NCBI GenBank assembly: GCA_913053915.1
Contig: CAJXGP010000139.1
Span: forward strand, 1 to 6,179
Direction of reading: 5' to 3'
Origin: an uncultured Ignavibacteriales bacterium
GTDB lineage: Bacteria; Bacteroidota; Ignavibacteria; Ignavibacteriales; Ignavibacteriaceae
Length of the DNA stretch: 6,179 bases
The translations under genes were made by a program, and so were the position numbers. Within the stretch, counting starts at the first letter, position 1; each line of letters begins with the position of its first letter. This document shows positions 1-5,776 of the stretch, piece by piece. Below the pieces are notes generated by a model. It searched no databases and had not been told where the DNA came from. It saw only the letters and a list, made by a program, of their open reading frames with translations.

Positions 1-22
1 TGCACAAAAGATTGAATTAATC

Positions 23-253
23 CTAATAATGAAGATGATTTTGATGCCAAAATGTTAATTTTATTTTCTTATTAATGATTAATTTTATTTTTGGAAATTT
101 TTCTCGTAATAACTCTACGCTACCGTCATCGGAGGCATTATCCACTATTATGATTTCATATTCTAATCCGGATACGGCTTTCTTTATCGAATGAATTAAA
201 TTCTGAAGAAATTCCTTAACGTTATAATTGACAATTATAATGGATAAATCCAA
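23..253 (-). pseudogene. Family 2 glycosyltransferase, N-terminal part only, frame broken
   Basis: The first ~60 residues are a clear GT2 (GT-A fold) N-terminus: MDLSIIIVNYNVKEFL, then EIIIVDNASDDGSVELL, the nucleotide-sugar binding strand with its Asp. Such enzymes transfer a sugar from an NDP-sugar to a growing glycan and usually have about 300 residues; this frame stops after 76. After IINK the text no longer looks like the family (KIKLTFWHQNHLHY, then TAG). Adding one A after codon 60 (about position 69) restores NKEN, the usual next motif, and opens a frame that runs off the window edge, although its later residues are not clearly GT2-like. The start is TTG at 251-253, preceded by GGTGGTGGTG, a plausible ribosome site; no in-frame ATG lies upstream. 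It is the last gene of the minus-strand cluster, 11 bp after the DPM1-like gene. The break could be real decay, a rearrangement or a sequence error. Confidence 0.65.
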
Positions 254-264
254 TTCACCACCAC

Positions 265-990
265 CTATTTTAGCATACCCAATATACTTTTAAACCTAAG
301 CTTCCAAACTATAAAGACTGCTTCATGAACAATTTTTTTGGACATTTTAGAAGTACCTTTTACCCTATCATAAAAAATAATCGGTATTTCAGTTACCTTA
401 TAACCTTTTTTCCATGCTTTAAAGGTCATTTCAATTTGAAAAGCATAACCGTTAGAAGAAATTTTATCCAAATCAATAGCTTCCAGTACTTCACGCCTGA
501 AACATTTAAAACCCCCTGTAGCATCGCATATAGGCATTCCGGTTATATATCTTGTATAACCGTTTGCAAAATAGCTTAAGAGTAGTCTTTTAATTGGCCA
601 ATTTACTACGTTGACACCGGTTTTATATCTGCTTCCCAAAACCAGGTCGCAATGTTTTATTGCCGTTAAAAAATTTTTTATTTCTTCAGGATTATGTGAA
701 TAATCTGCATCCATCTCAAAAATATAAGAATAACCGTTAGCCAACGCGTATTTAAAACCGGCTATGTAAGCTGTGCCTAGTCCCATCTTTTTCTTTCTCT
801 TTATTAATTTTATCCTTTGTTCGGTCTTACTCAATTCTTCAACAAATGATGCTGTTCCATCAGGTGAATTATCATCAACGACCAATATATCTATTCCATT
901 CTTATATCTATGAAGAATGTCAGGAACAATTCTCTTAATATTTTCAAGTTCATCAAAGGTTGGAATAATTATTATAGATTTTTCGTTCAT
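265..990 (-). CDS. Polyprenyl-phosphate mannose synthase-like glycosyltransferase (DPM1-type GT2)
   Basis: Predicted to move mannose (or a related hexose) from a GDP-sugar to polyprenyl phosphate on the cytoplasmic face of the membrane, giving a lipid-linked donor. The 241 residues match the usual length of the compact DPM1 type. Visible motifs: IIIIPTFDELENI at the N-terminus, VVDDNSPDGT at 37-46, GLGTAYIAGFKYA at 70-82, the metal-binding DAD at 94-96 followed by YSHNPEE, GSRY at 119-122, DATGGFKCFRREV at 156-168, YAFQIEM at 182-188 and GTSKMS at 212-217. There is no C-terminal multi-membrane-helix domain, unlike ArnC/GtrB-type relatives, so it is probably peripheral. The start is ATG at 988-990, with no Shine-Dalgarno sequence in the AT-rich leader. 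It lies 79 bp after the phosphotransferase gene and ends 11 bp before the GT2 start. The family is secure; mannose as the sugar is inferred from family resemblance. Confidence 0.93.
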   Translation of the reverse strand: MNEKSIIIIPTFDELENIKRIVPDILHRYKNGIDILVVDDNSPDGTASFVEELSKTEQRIKLIKRKKKMGLGTAYIAGFKYALANGYSYIFEMDADYSHNPEEIKNFLTAIKHCDLVLGSRYKTGVNVVNWPIKRLLLSYFANGYTRYITGMPICDATGGFKCFRREVLEAIDLDKISSNGYAFQIEMTFKAWKKGYKVTEIPIIFYDRVKGTSKMSKKIVHEAVFIVWKLRFKSILGMLK

Positions 991-1069
991 ATATTTGATA
1001 ATAAAATGTTAAACATGATTATTCACTTTCTAAAATTATGATACTCGAGATTCTGCCAATTTATTTTCT

Positions 1070-2473
1070 TTAATTGTAATGACCTTTGCCTAAAACGACA
1101 ACAAAAATAGTTCGAAATAAAATTTTAATATCCATCCGAATCGACATATTTTCTATGTAAAATAAATCATATCGCAGTTTAGCTTTAACATCCTCAATGC
1201 TTTCATCATATTTATGTTTAACCTGAGCCCAACCGGTAATACCCGGTCTAACTTTCAAACGACGTTTATAGTACGGAATTTGTTTGGTTAACATCTCAAC
1301 AAAGTATAGGCGTTCGGGGCGTGGACCGACAATACTCATCTCTCCCTTAAGAACGTTAAGCATTTGAGGGATTTCATCTATTCTCACTTTGCGAATTATT
1401 TTACCGACTCCGGTTATTCGAGGATCGTCCTTTTGCGACCAAACCGGACCGGTTAGTTTTTCGGCGTCTTGCTTCATAGACCTAAACTTGATAATTTTAA
1501 AAATGGTTCCATCCAACCCACATCTTTCTTGCATGAAAAAAATTGCTCCCTTACTATCTAATTTAATTGCAATCGAAGTTAATATTGTAACCGGCAGCGT
1601 AATAATGAGGATTAAAAAAGATATAATCATATCGAAAATCCTCTTAAGTTTTTTTTCCCATTCCGGCATTAACTCGGGCATAATGTCAATTAGCGGTATA
1701 CCATAAATTTGAGAGGTTTTTACTTGCCCGCTAAGAATAGAGTAAAGATCAGGGACGATTTTTATTCCTACATTTTTAGATTCACACCTTGAAATCAAAT
1801 TTATAAGAGTATCATCATCACTTTTCTCCAATGCCAGTATAATTTCTTTAACATCATATTCATCGATTAATTTGGCAATATCATCTATAGAGCCTAAGCT
1901 ATTGACTCCATCGTAAGATTTGTTTTTTTCGCTAAAACCGATAGAAATAAAACCGGCGAAATCCAATCCTAATGCCGGATGTTCAATTAATTGATTATAA
2001 ACATCCACAACCTTTTTGCTCATCCCAACAATGAAAGTTTTTTTTCTACCAATCCCCTTAATTAAGAGATTCCTTTGAAAACTTCTAATAAATATCCTGC
2101 CGGAGCCAACTAATGTTAAGAACAAACCCCAATAAATGAAAATTAGAATTCTCGAAGTAGAGGAGACACCGTGAATATAATCATCAATAAAAATAATGAA
2201 AAAAAGTACGAAAATTCCAAAAAAAGAAGCTTTAAAAAGAGTCGAAATTTCATCAAATCTTGAAGCTGCAAACCAAGTACGATACATTCCCACAAAAGTA
2301 AATATTAAAAGCCAATATAAATAAATTACTAACATAGGAGCAAGGAATTCGGGCATAATTAACAAATTAAACCAACCGCTTTGAACGCGCAGGGCATAAT
2401 AAACTGCCCAAGCAATGTTAATTGTAATGAAATCTATACTAAATATTAAAATTTTTTCAAACTTTTTGTTCAC
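1070..2473 (-). CDS. Undecaprenyl-phosphate sugar phosphotransferase (initiating polyprenyl glycosylphosphotransferase)
   Basis: Predicted to transfer a sugar-1-phosphate from a UDP-sugar to undecaprenyl phosphate, the first step of exopolysaccharide or O-antigen synthesis (WcaJ/WbaP type). The 467 residues show the full long architecture: about four hydrophobic helices (roughly 7-28, 44-63, 83-97, 108-125), a soluble nucleotide-binding-like middle domain (about 143-265, starting KKTFIVGMSK), and a C-terminal bacterial sugar transferase domain from KRIFDMIISFL at 277. That domain has a membrane hairpin at about 279-303, FKIIKFRSM at 325-333, the catalytic DE pair in RIDEIPQ at 366-367, SIVGPRPE at 380-387 and RPGITGWAQV at 409-418. 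The start is GTG at 2471-2473; an in-frame TAA two codons upstream rules out an earlier start. No Shine-Dalgarno sequence is seen. It sits between the GT4 gene (67-bp gap) and the DPM1-like gene, as expected for the initiating enzyme of a glycan cluster. The sugar (glucose, galactose or another) cannot be read from the sequence. Confidence 0.95.
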   Translation of the reverse strand: MNKKFEKILIFSIDFITINIAWAVYYALRVQSGWFNLLIMPEFLAPMLVIYLYWLLIFTFVGMYRTWFAASRFDEISTLFKASFFGIFVLFFIIFIDDYIHGVSSTSRILIFIYWGLFLTLVGSGRIFIRSFQRNLLIKGIGRKKTFIVGMSKKVVDVYNQLIEHPALGLDFAGFISIGFSEKNKSYDGVNSLGSIDDIAKLIDEYDVKEIILALEKSDDDTLINLISRCESKNVGIKIVPDLYSILSGQVKTSQIYGIPLIDIMPELMPEWEKKLKRIFDMIISFLILIITLPVTILTSIAIKLDSKGAIFFMQERCGLDGTIFKIIKFRSMKQDAEKLTGPVWSQKDDPRITGVGKIIRKVRIDEIPQMLNVLKGEMSIVGPRPERLYFVEMLTKQIPYYKRRLKVRPGITGWAQVKHKYDESIEDVKAKLRYDLFYIENMSIRMDIKILFRTIFVVVLGKGHYN

Positions 2474-2540
2474 AACTTACCAAATAACTTATTACTTCAT
2501 TTATAAGCTTAAAATTTAAATTTAGAGATGTTTTACTAAA

Positions 2541-3737
2541 TTAATTATTTAATTTCGATAATTCCGATTCAAGATAGTTTGCAAAATCATCAACAATTTT
2601 TTCCCAGCTTAATAGATTACAAATTACGTTTTTTCCTTCTTCCATCAACTCATTTCTTATTGAAGGATTATTTAATATTTTAATAACAATGCCGGCAAAT
2701 TCATTTTTATCATCGGCTACAGAAATATATTTATACAGCTCTTCCGGTAATCCTTCTATGGCTAACGAAGTAGCAACCACCGGCACTCCAAGTGAAATTG
2801 ATTCGATTACTTTATTTAAAGTACCTGCACCAAATCGCATAGGAGCAACATTCAATGCACTTTTTAAATACTCTGCTTTGATGTCCGGTACGAAACCGGT
2901 AACCTTAATATTTTTAGACTGAAGCTTTCGGATGCATACGGGTGGTTTTTGCCCGACAATAAAAAATTCTGCTTCAGGGATCGACTTTAAAATCAATGGG
3001 GAAATTTCTTGAGCAAAATAAATTGCCGCATCGTAATTTGCATAATAAGGCATATTGCCGGTAAAAATAATTCTGCCCTTACTATAGTCCTGTTTTACAG
3101 GATTAAAATATTTTGTATCAATTCTGTTCTGTAATATTTGAATTTTTACATCAATACCTCTTTTTTCTAAAAAGTCTTTATCTACTTTAGAACAAATGAA
3201 AAGGGTATGAAATCTCTCCGCAATACTTTCATAAGCCGTTACTCTCTTTTGTTCAATTTTTATGAATAATTTTTTAAACGGATTGTTTTCAATTTCAGCA
3301 AACCTTTTTAAATATAAAGACACGGCATCCGTATAATCTATTATTTTCAATGTTCTTTCATCCGAGATTGTACTTAGATATTGAGCACTTCTTATTAAAT
3401 GATAATATACAACATCAATTCTATTATTTCGTAAAATCTCATTTATTTTTAATTTCATTTTCGACGAGCTATACCAAGCCACCTGAAAAGGAGTATTTGA
3501 AACAATTGCAATCAAAACTTTTATTAAAGACTCAAAGATTGACAATTTTACTATATCAATTTGTATGCCATATTTATTAAAATGTTCAAGATCTTTTAAT
3601 TGTTTTTTGCTTCTTAAAAATGTGAGGATTCTTACTGAATGATGTACCGACAAATGCTTTGCAATATTGTAAATTTTCAATTTATCCCCTCTAAAAGGCG
3701 GATAAGGAACTCGCGGTGTTATAATTAATATATTCAA
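2541..3737 (-). CDS. GT4-type glycosyltransferase (GT-B fold), similar to exopolysaccharide-locus sugar transferases
   Basis: A 398-residue GT-B enzyme predicted to add a sugar to the lipid-linked glycan in the cytoplasm. The N-terminal acceptor domain opens with MNILIITPRVPYPPFRGDK, the glycine/proline-rich entry typical of the group. The C-terminal donor domain begins near 221 with GRIIFTGNMPYYANYDAA, followed by EFFIVGQKPP (257-266), VTGFVPDI (279-286), LNVAPMRFGAGTLNKVIES (295-313) and LGVPVVAT (316-323). E312 corresponds to the second Glu of the GT4 donor site; the first Glu of the E-x7-E pattern is not present. The layout and length resemble the sugar transferases found with PEP-CTERM/EpsH-type exopolysaccharide loci, though no PEP-CTERM protein or exosortase is visible here. 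The start is TTG at 3735-3737, chosen because it gives the canonical N-terminus; an in-frame TGA lies four codons upstream. It is the first minus-strand gene after the divergent intergenic region, so it probably heads the operon. Confidence 0.9.
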   Translation of the reverse strand: MNILIITPRVPYPPFRGDKLKIYNIAKHLSVHHSVRILTFLRSKKQLKDLEHFNKYGIQIDIVKLSIFESLIKVLIAIVSNTPFQVAWYSSSKMKLKINEILRNNRIDVVYYHLIRSAQYLSTISDERTLKIIDYTDAVSLYLKRFAEIENNPFKKLFIKIEQKRVTAYESIAERFHTLFICSKVDKDFLEKRGIDVKIQILQNRIDTKYFNPVKQDYSKGRIIFTGNMPYYANYDAAIYFAQEISPLILKSIPEAEFFIVGQKPPVCIRKLQSKNIKVTGFVPDIKAEYLKSALNVAPMRFGAGTLNKVIESISLGVPVVATSLAIEGLPEELYKYISVADDKNEFAGIVIKILNNPSIRNELMEEGKNVICNLLSWEKIVDDFANYLESELSKLNN

Positions 3738-3875
3738 ATTAGATATTCACGTTTGCCGTTAATTTTGGAATTATAATAAAGAGATATAATTTGTTTTGTA
3801 AATTTTCAGAAAATCTTATAAAAATTCCGACAAAGACCCTTGTAATAATCAAGTTTAATTTTAATTTTTATTTAA

Positions 3876-3883
3876 CAAATATA
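3876..3883 (-). promoter_or_regulatory. Candidate Bacteroidota-type -7 element for the minus-strand cluster
   Basis: Read on the minus strand this is TATATTTG, matching the TAnnTTTG -7 consensus known for Bacteroidota primary sigma factors. No TTTG -33 partner is seen at the expected spacing, and it would imply a leader of about 135 nt before the GT4 start. In DNA this AT-rich, chance matches are common. Confidence 0.2.
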
Positions 3884-4080
3884 AATAAAATAGGAATAGG
3901 ATAATAAGTTATTTATTTTTGAATGTATTTAAAAAGGTCGTTTTCAAGTTTTTAAAATAAGAAATTTGAATTTAAAAAAGCAGCATGAGAATTTTTTGAA
4001 GTTCTTTTATAATAAATACTTACTATATTCGTTTGAAATATCGATCACTACTTTCGAGATTACTTAATCTATATGAATAT

Positions 4081-4110
4081 TTGAACACTTTAGATTTAAC
4101 CCATTTTAAT
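4081..4110 (+). promoter_or_regulatory. Candidate sigma70-like promoter for the GT9 gene
   Basis: TTGAAC (4081-4086), an 18-bp spacer and TTTAAT (4105-4110) resemble a -35/-10 pair and would give a leader of roughly 35-40 nt before the ATG at 4155. The match is imperfect and the surrounding DNA is AT-rich, so this is a weak guess. Confidence 0.22.
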
Positions 4111-4154
4111 AAATATATTACTCTGAAAATTTTGTAACATAAATCATAAATTAG

Positions 4155-5213
4155 ATGTTAATACACACAGATTGTTCATACTTTAAGGGTGATATTCCTT
4201 GTTTGCCTCATAAAAAATCCGGTTATCATTGTGATAACTGCCCTGAGTATAAAAAAATATCCGACAAAATTTTAATCATTAAACTCGGCGCCATAGGCGA
4301 TGTTATCAGAACAACTCCTCTATTGCGAAGAATAAGAGCTGAATATCCTAATGCTCACATTTCATGGCTAACATATTCGCCGGACATATTGAGCGGCAAC
4401 TGGGTAAATAAAATTTTATCTGTTAATTTGGAAAATGTAGAATTAATTAAAAACATTGAATTTGACCGGCTCATTAATTTGGATAAAGACCCTTTAGCCA
4501 TCACCTTGACTGATAAGATTAAAGCCACAAAAAAATCAGGTTTTACAATCGACAATTACGGGCATGCAAAACCTATCGGCACAAAAGCAGAAGAGCGCAA
4601 ATGGTTAACAGGTTTATTTGATGATTTAAATAGACAAAATACTAAACATTATATTGAAGAAATCTTTGATATTTGCGGATACGAATTTAATAATGAGGAA
4701 TACATCCTTGAGGTAAAGCAATCAGGACAAAGCTGGGATATAGATAAAAGTAAGAAAATTATCGGATTAAATACCGGATGCGGGGATAGATGGGTTTCAC
4801 GTCTTTGGCCCGTTAAATATTGGATAAAATTAGCTAAAGATTTGTTGTCAAGCGGTTATGAAGTTATCTTACTCGGCGGACAACAAGAAGACGAGCGCAA
4901 CAAATTAATTCAAAAAGAAAGCGAAGCAAAATATTTCGGTTACTTCCCTTTAAAAATATTTATGGATATACTTAACCAATGCGATACGATTGTTACCGCA
5001 GTTACCATGGCTATGCACCTGGCAGTTGGATTAAGAAAAAACCTTATCCTTTTTAACAATATATTTAACAAACACGAATTTTACCTTTACGGTAGAGGAG
5101 AAATATTAGAACCGGATTTTGATTGTGATTGTTATTATACCCCGGAATGTCCTAATGATTGTATGCAATATTTGTATCCGGAGATAGTGATTGCGAGTAT
5201 TAGAAAATATTAA
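4155..5213 (+). CDS. Family 9 glycosyltransferase (heptosyltransferase-like) with N- and C-terminal cysteine clusters
   Basis: A 352-residue GT-B enzyme of the ADP-heptose:LPS heptosyltransferase family, predicted to transfer a heptose or related sugar onto lipopolysaccharide core or another surface glycan. The GT9 signature IIKLGAIGDVIRTTPLL is at 41-57, GLNTGCGDRWVSRLWP at 204-219, and the donor-site segment TAVTMAMHLAVGL at 281-293. In the classical family that last segment reads T-x-D-T; here Val283 replaces the Asp. A 35-residue N-terminal extension carries C7, C16, C26 and C29 (C-x8-C-x9-C-x2-C), and the C-terminus carries C324, C326, C332 and C336; these could bind metal or form disulfides. 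I recall similar cysteine-flanked GT9 proteins in other bacteria, so it is probably a subfamily rather than a one-off. The ATG at 4155 is kept because the cysteine extension begins directly after it; no Shine-Dalgarno sequence is seen. It is transcribed away from the other glycan genes, and its stop overlaps the stop of the GT2 remnant on the other strand. Confidence 0.9.
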   Translation: MLIHTDCSYFKGDIPCLPHKKSGYHCDNCPEYKKISDKILIIKLGAIGDVIRTTPLLRRIRAEYPNAHISWLTYSPDILSGNWVNKILSVNLENVELIKNIEFDRLINLDKDPLAITLTDKIKATKKSGFTIDNYGHAKPIGTKAEERKWLTGLFDDLNRQNTKHYIEEIFDICGYEFNNEEYILEVKQSGQSWDIDKSKKIIGLNTGCGDRWVSRLWPVKYWIKLAKDLLSSGYEVILLGGQQEDERNKLIQKESEAKYFGYFPLKIFMDILNQCDTIVTAVTMAMHLAVGLRKNLILFNNIFNKHEFYLYGRGEILEPDFDCDCYYTPECPNDCMQYLYPEIVIASIRKY

Positions 5214-5567
5214 GAATATTTTTTTGCGAGTCCCTTCTTAAATCCTAGAACAATTTTAATCCCTATTGCCGTTCCTTTCAAAAGTGCTTTTAAAGAATTT
5301 AGGACTCTCTTTTCCTGATTATTTTTAAAATATACGATTAATAAAATTGTCGCTTTAGCAAATGAATTTATAAGAGAAAACAAAATCGCATATACTTTAA
5401 TAAAAAATTATATCTTGAGAAATATAACAACCTATTACGTGTAAAATAGAAATAATATAAAGGAGTATAATCGCTCCAACTCTTACCTGCTCCGGTTAAA
5501 TGGTAAACTTCACTTCTCGGTGTAAAATAAATTTTAATCCGTAACCTTTCCTAGTAATACGTAATAG
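5210..5567 (-). pseudogene. Family 2 glycosyltransferase, C-terminal remnant with frameshifts
   Basis: Three minus-strand frames, read in turn, rebuild the C-terminal third of a GT2 enzyme. Frame 1 (5567-5532) gives LLRITRKGYGLK, like the usual LCxRIRKKGY segment. Frame 2 (5532-5368) gives IYFTPRSEVYHLTGAGKSW, then YYFYFTRNRLLYFSRYNFLL, the family's conserved VxH and RNRL region, before a TAA. Frame 3 (from 5395 to the TAA at 5210-5212) gives VYAILFSLINSFAKATILLI and then NSLKALLKGTAIGIK, a hydrophobic and basic tail typical of these proteins. Each join is repaired by one extra A, in the A-runs at 5532-5535 and 5396-5398. Still further upstream (5600-5570) another frame gives PDDFGYLFDT, perhaps the preceding FFGYxED-like segment, with a further indel. 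No start, N-terminal half or catalytic DxD is present, so it is unlikely to make a working enzyme as read. The stop codon is shared tail-to-tail with the GT9 gene. Confidence 0.75.
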
Positions 5568-5581
5568 TATCGAAAAGATAG

Positions 5582-5609
5582 CCGAAATCATCTGGATATT
5601 CGGTTTTTT
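5582..5609 (+). terminator. Possible hairpin followed by a T-run
   Basis: CCGAA (5582-5586) pairs with TTCGG (5599-5603) around a 12-nt loop and is followed directly by six T (5604-5609), the shape of a plus-strand intrinsic terminator. A G-T and an A-T pair could extend the stem by two. The stem is short, and the stretch may overlap former GT2 coding sequence, so it may be chance. If real, it would block read-through from the left into the transposase remnant. Confidence 0.25.
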
Positions 5610-5623
5610 GTTGTAAACTATTG

Positions 5624-5754
5624 TTACGTATTTACGTAATTATATGAGGTTTGTTATGACTAAACATCCACAATGGGCTACTAAGCAGAAAAGAAAAAGA
5701 ACTGAACTTAGACTGATTAACGGACGATATTACCTATATACTATTATCCTATAA
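5624..5754 (+). mobile_element. Insertion sequence remnant (left part only, ends undefined)
   Basis: This stretch holds the beginning of a transposase gene and its short leader, and nothing of the rest of an IS. The leader has two tandem 8-bp copies, TTACGTAT (5624-5631) and TTACGTAA (5632-5639), just before the coding region. A GT2 remnant lies on the left and the tail of an unrelated gene begins about 25 bp to the right, so the element was either cut down by deletion or moved as a fragment. A 9-bp inverted repeat, TAATAGTAT (5562-5570) and ATACTATTA (5738-5746), flanks it, but the left copy overlaps apparent GT2 coding sequence, so it may be chance. True ends and target duplication cannot be set from this window. 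Confidence 0.55.
5656..5754 (+). pseudogene. Transposase, N-terminal fragment (IS4/IS1634-like, tentative)
   Basis: The frame reads MTKHPQWATKQKRKRTELR, then LINGRYYLY, before leaving the family pattern (TIIL) and stopping after 32 residues. As I recall, KHPxWATKxKxxxTELRxIxGxYYLYE is the start of a group of DDE transposases that continue with a serine/lysine-rich strand (SSKW...KKR); the family name is tentative. The DDE catalytic domain is entirely missing. The ATG at 5656 is preferred to the in-frame ATG at 5644 because GAGG (5646-5649) sits six bases before it, the best Shine-Dalgarno match in the window. The fragment cannot be a functional transposase. Confidence 0.6.
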
Positions 5755-5776
5755 AAGAATGTTTTTTTAACAAAGT

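Larger units (their letters stand above)
3738..4154. other. Divergent intergenic region, 417 bp, no gene seen
   Basis: This very AT-rich stretch separates the heads of the minus-strand glycan cluster and the plus-strand GT9 gene, so it should carry promoters for both directions. All frames are broken by frequent stops, and I see no tRNA-like, riboswitch-like or strong hairpin structure. A short perfect palindrome (AATAAGTTATT, about 3903-3913) and the weak promoter candidates listed separately are the only structures noted. Confidence 0.7.

Noticed and set aside
325..579. Open frame of 84 codons on the plus strand
   Set aside because: It is antisense to the conserved core of the DPM1-like gene and shows no protein-family features.
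1389..1706. Open frame of 105 codons on the plus strand
   Set aside because: It lies wholly inside the phosphotransferase gene on the other strand, whose motifs are unmistakable; the antisense frame has no recognisable family.
2689..3580. Two plus-strand open frames (2689-2922 and 3350-3580)
   Set aside because: Both are antisense to the GT4 gene and explained by its codon use.
3738..4154. Possible small RNA, riboswitch or short gene in the divergent gap
   Set aside because: I found no stable GC-containing hairpin, no known riboswitch core and no short frame with a ribosome site; the region is low-complexity AT-rich DNA.
4355..4555. Minus-strand open frame of 66 codons
   Set aside because: It is a shadow within the GT9 gene with no start context or family match.
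5644..5655. Earlier ATG for the transposase fragment
   Set aside because: The ATG at 5644 would add MRFV, but GAGG at 5646-5649 is correctly spaced for the ATG at 5656, and the family-like text begins there.
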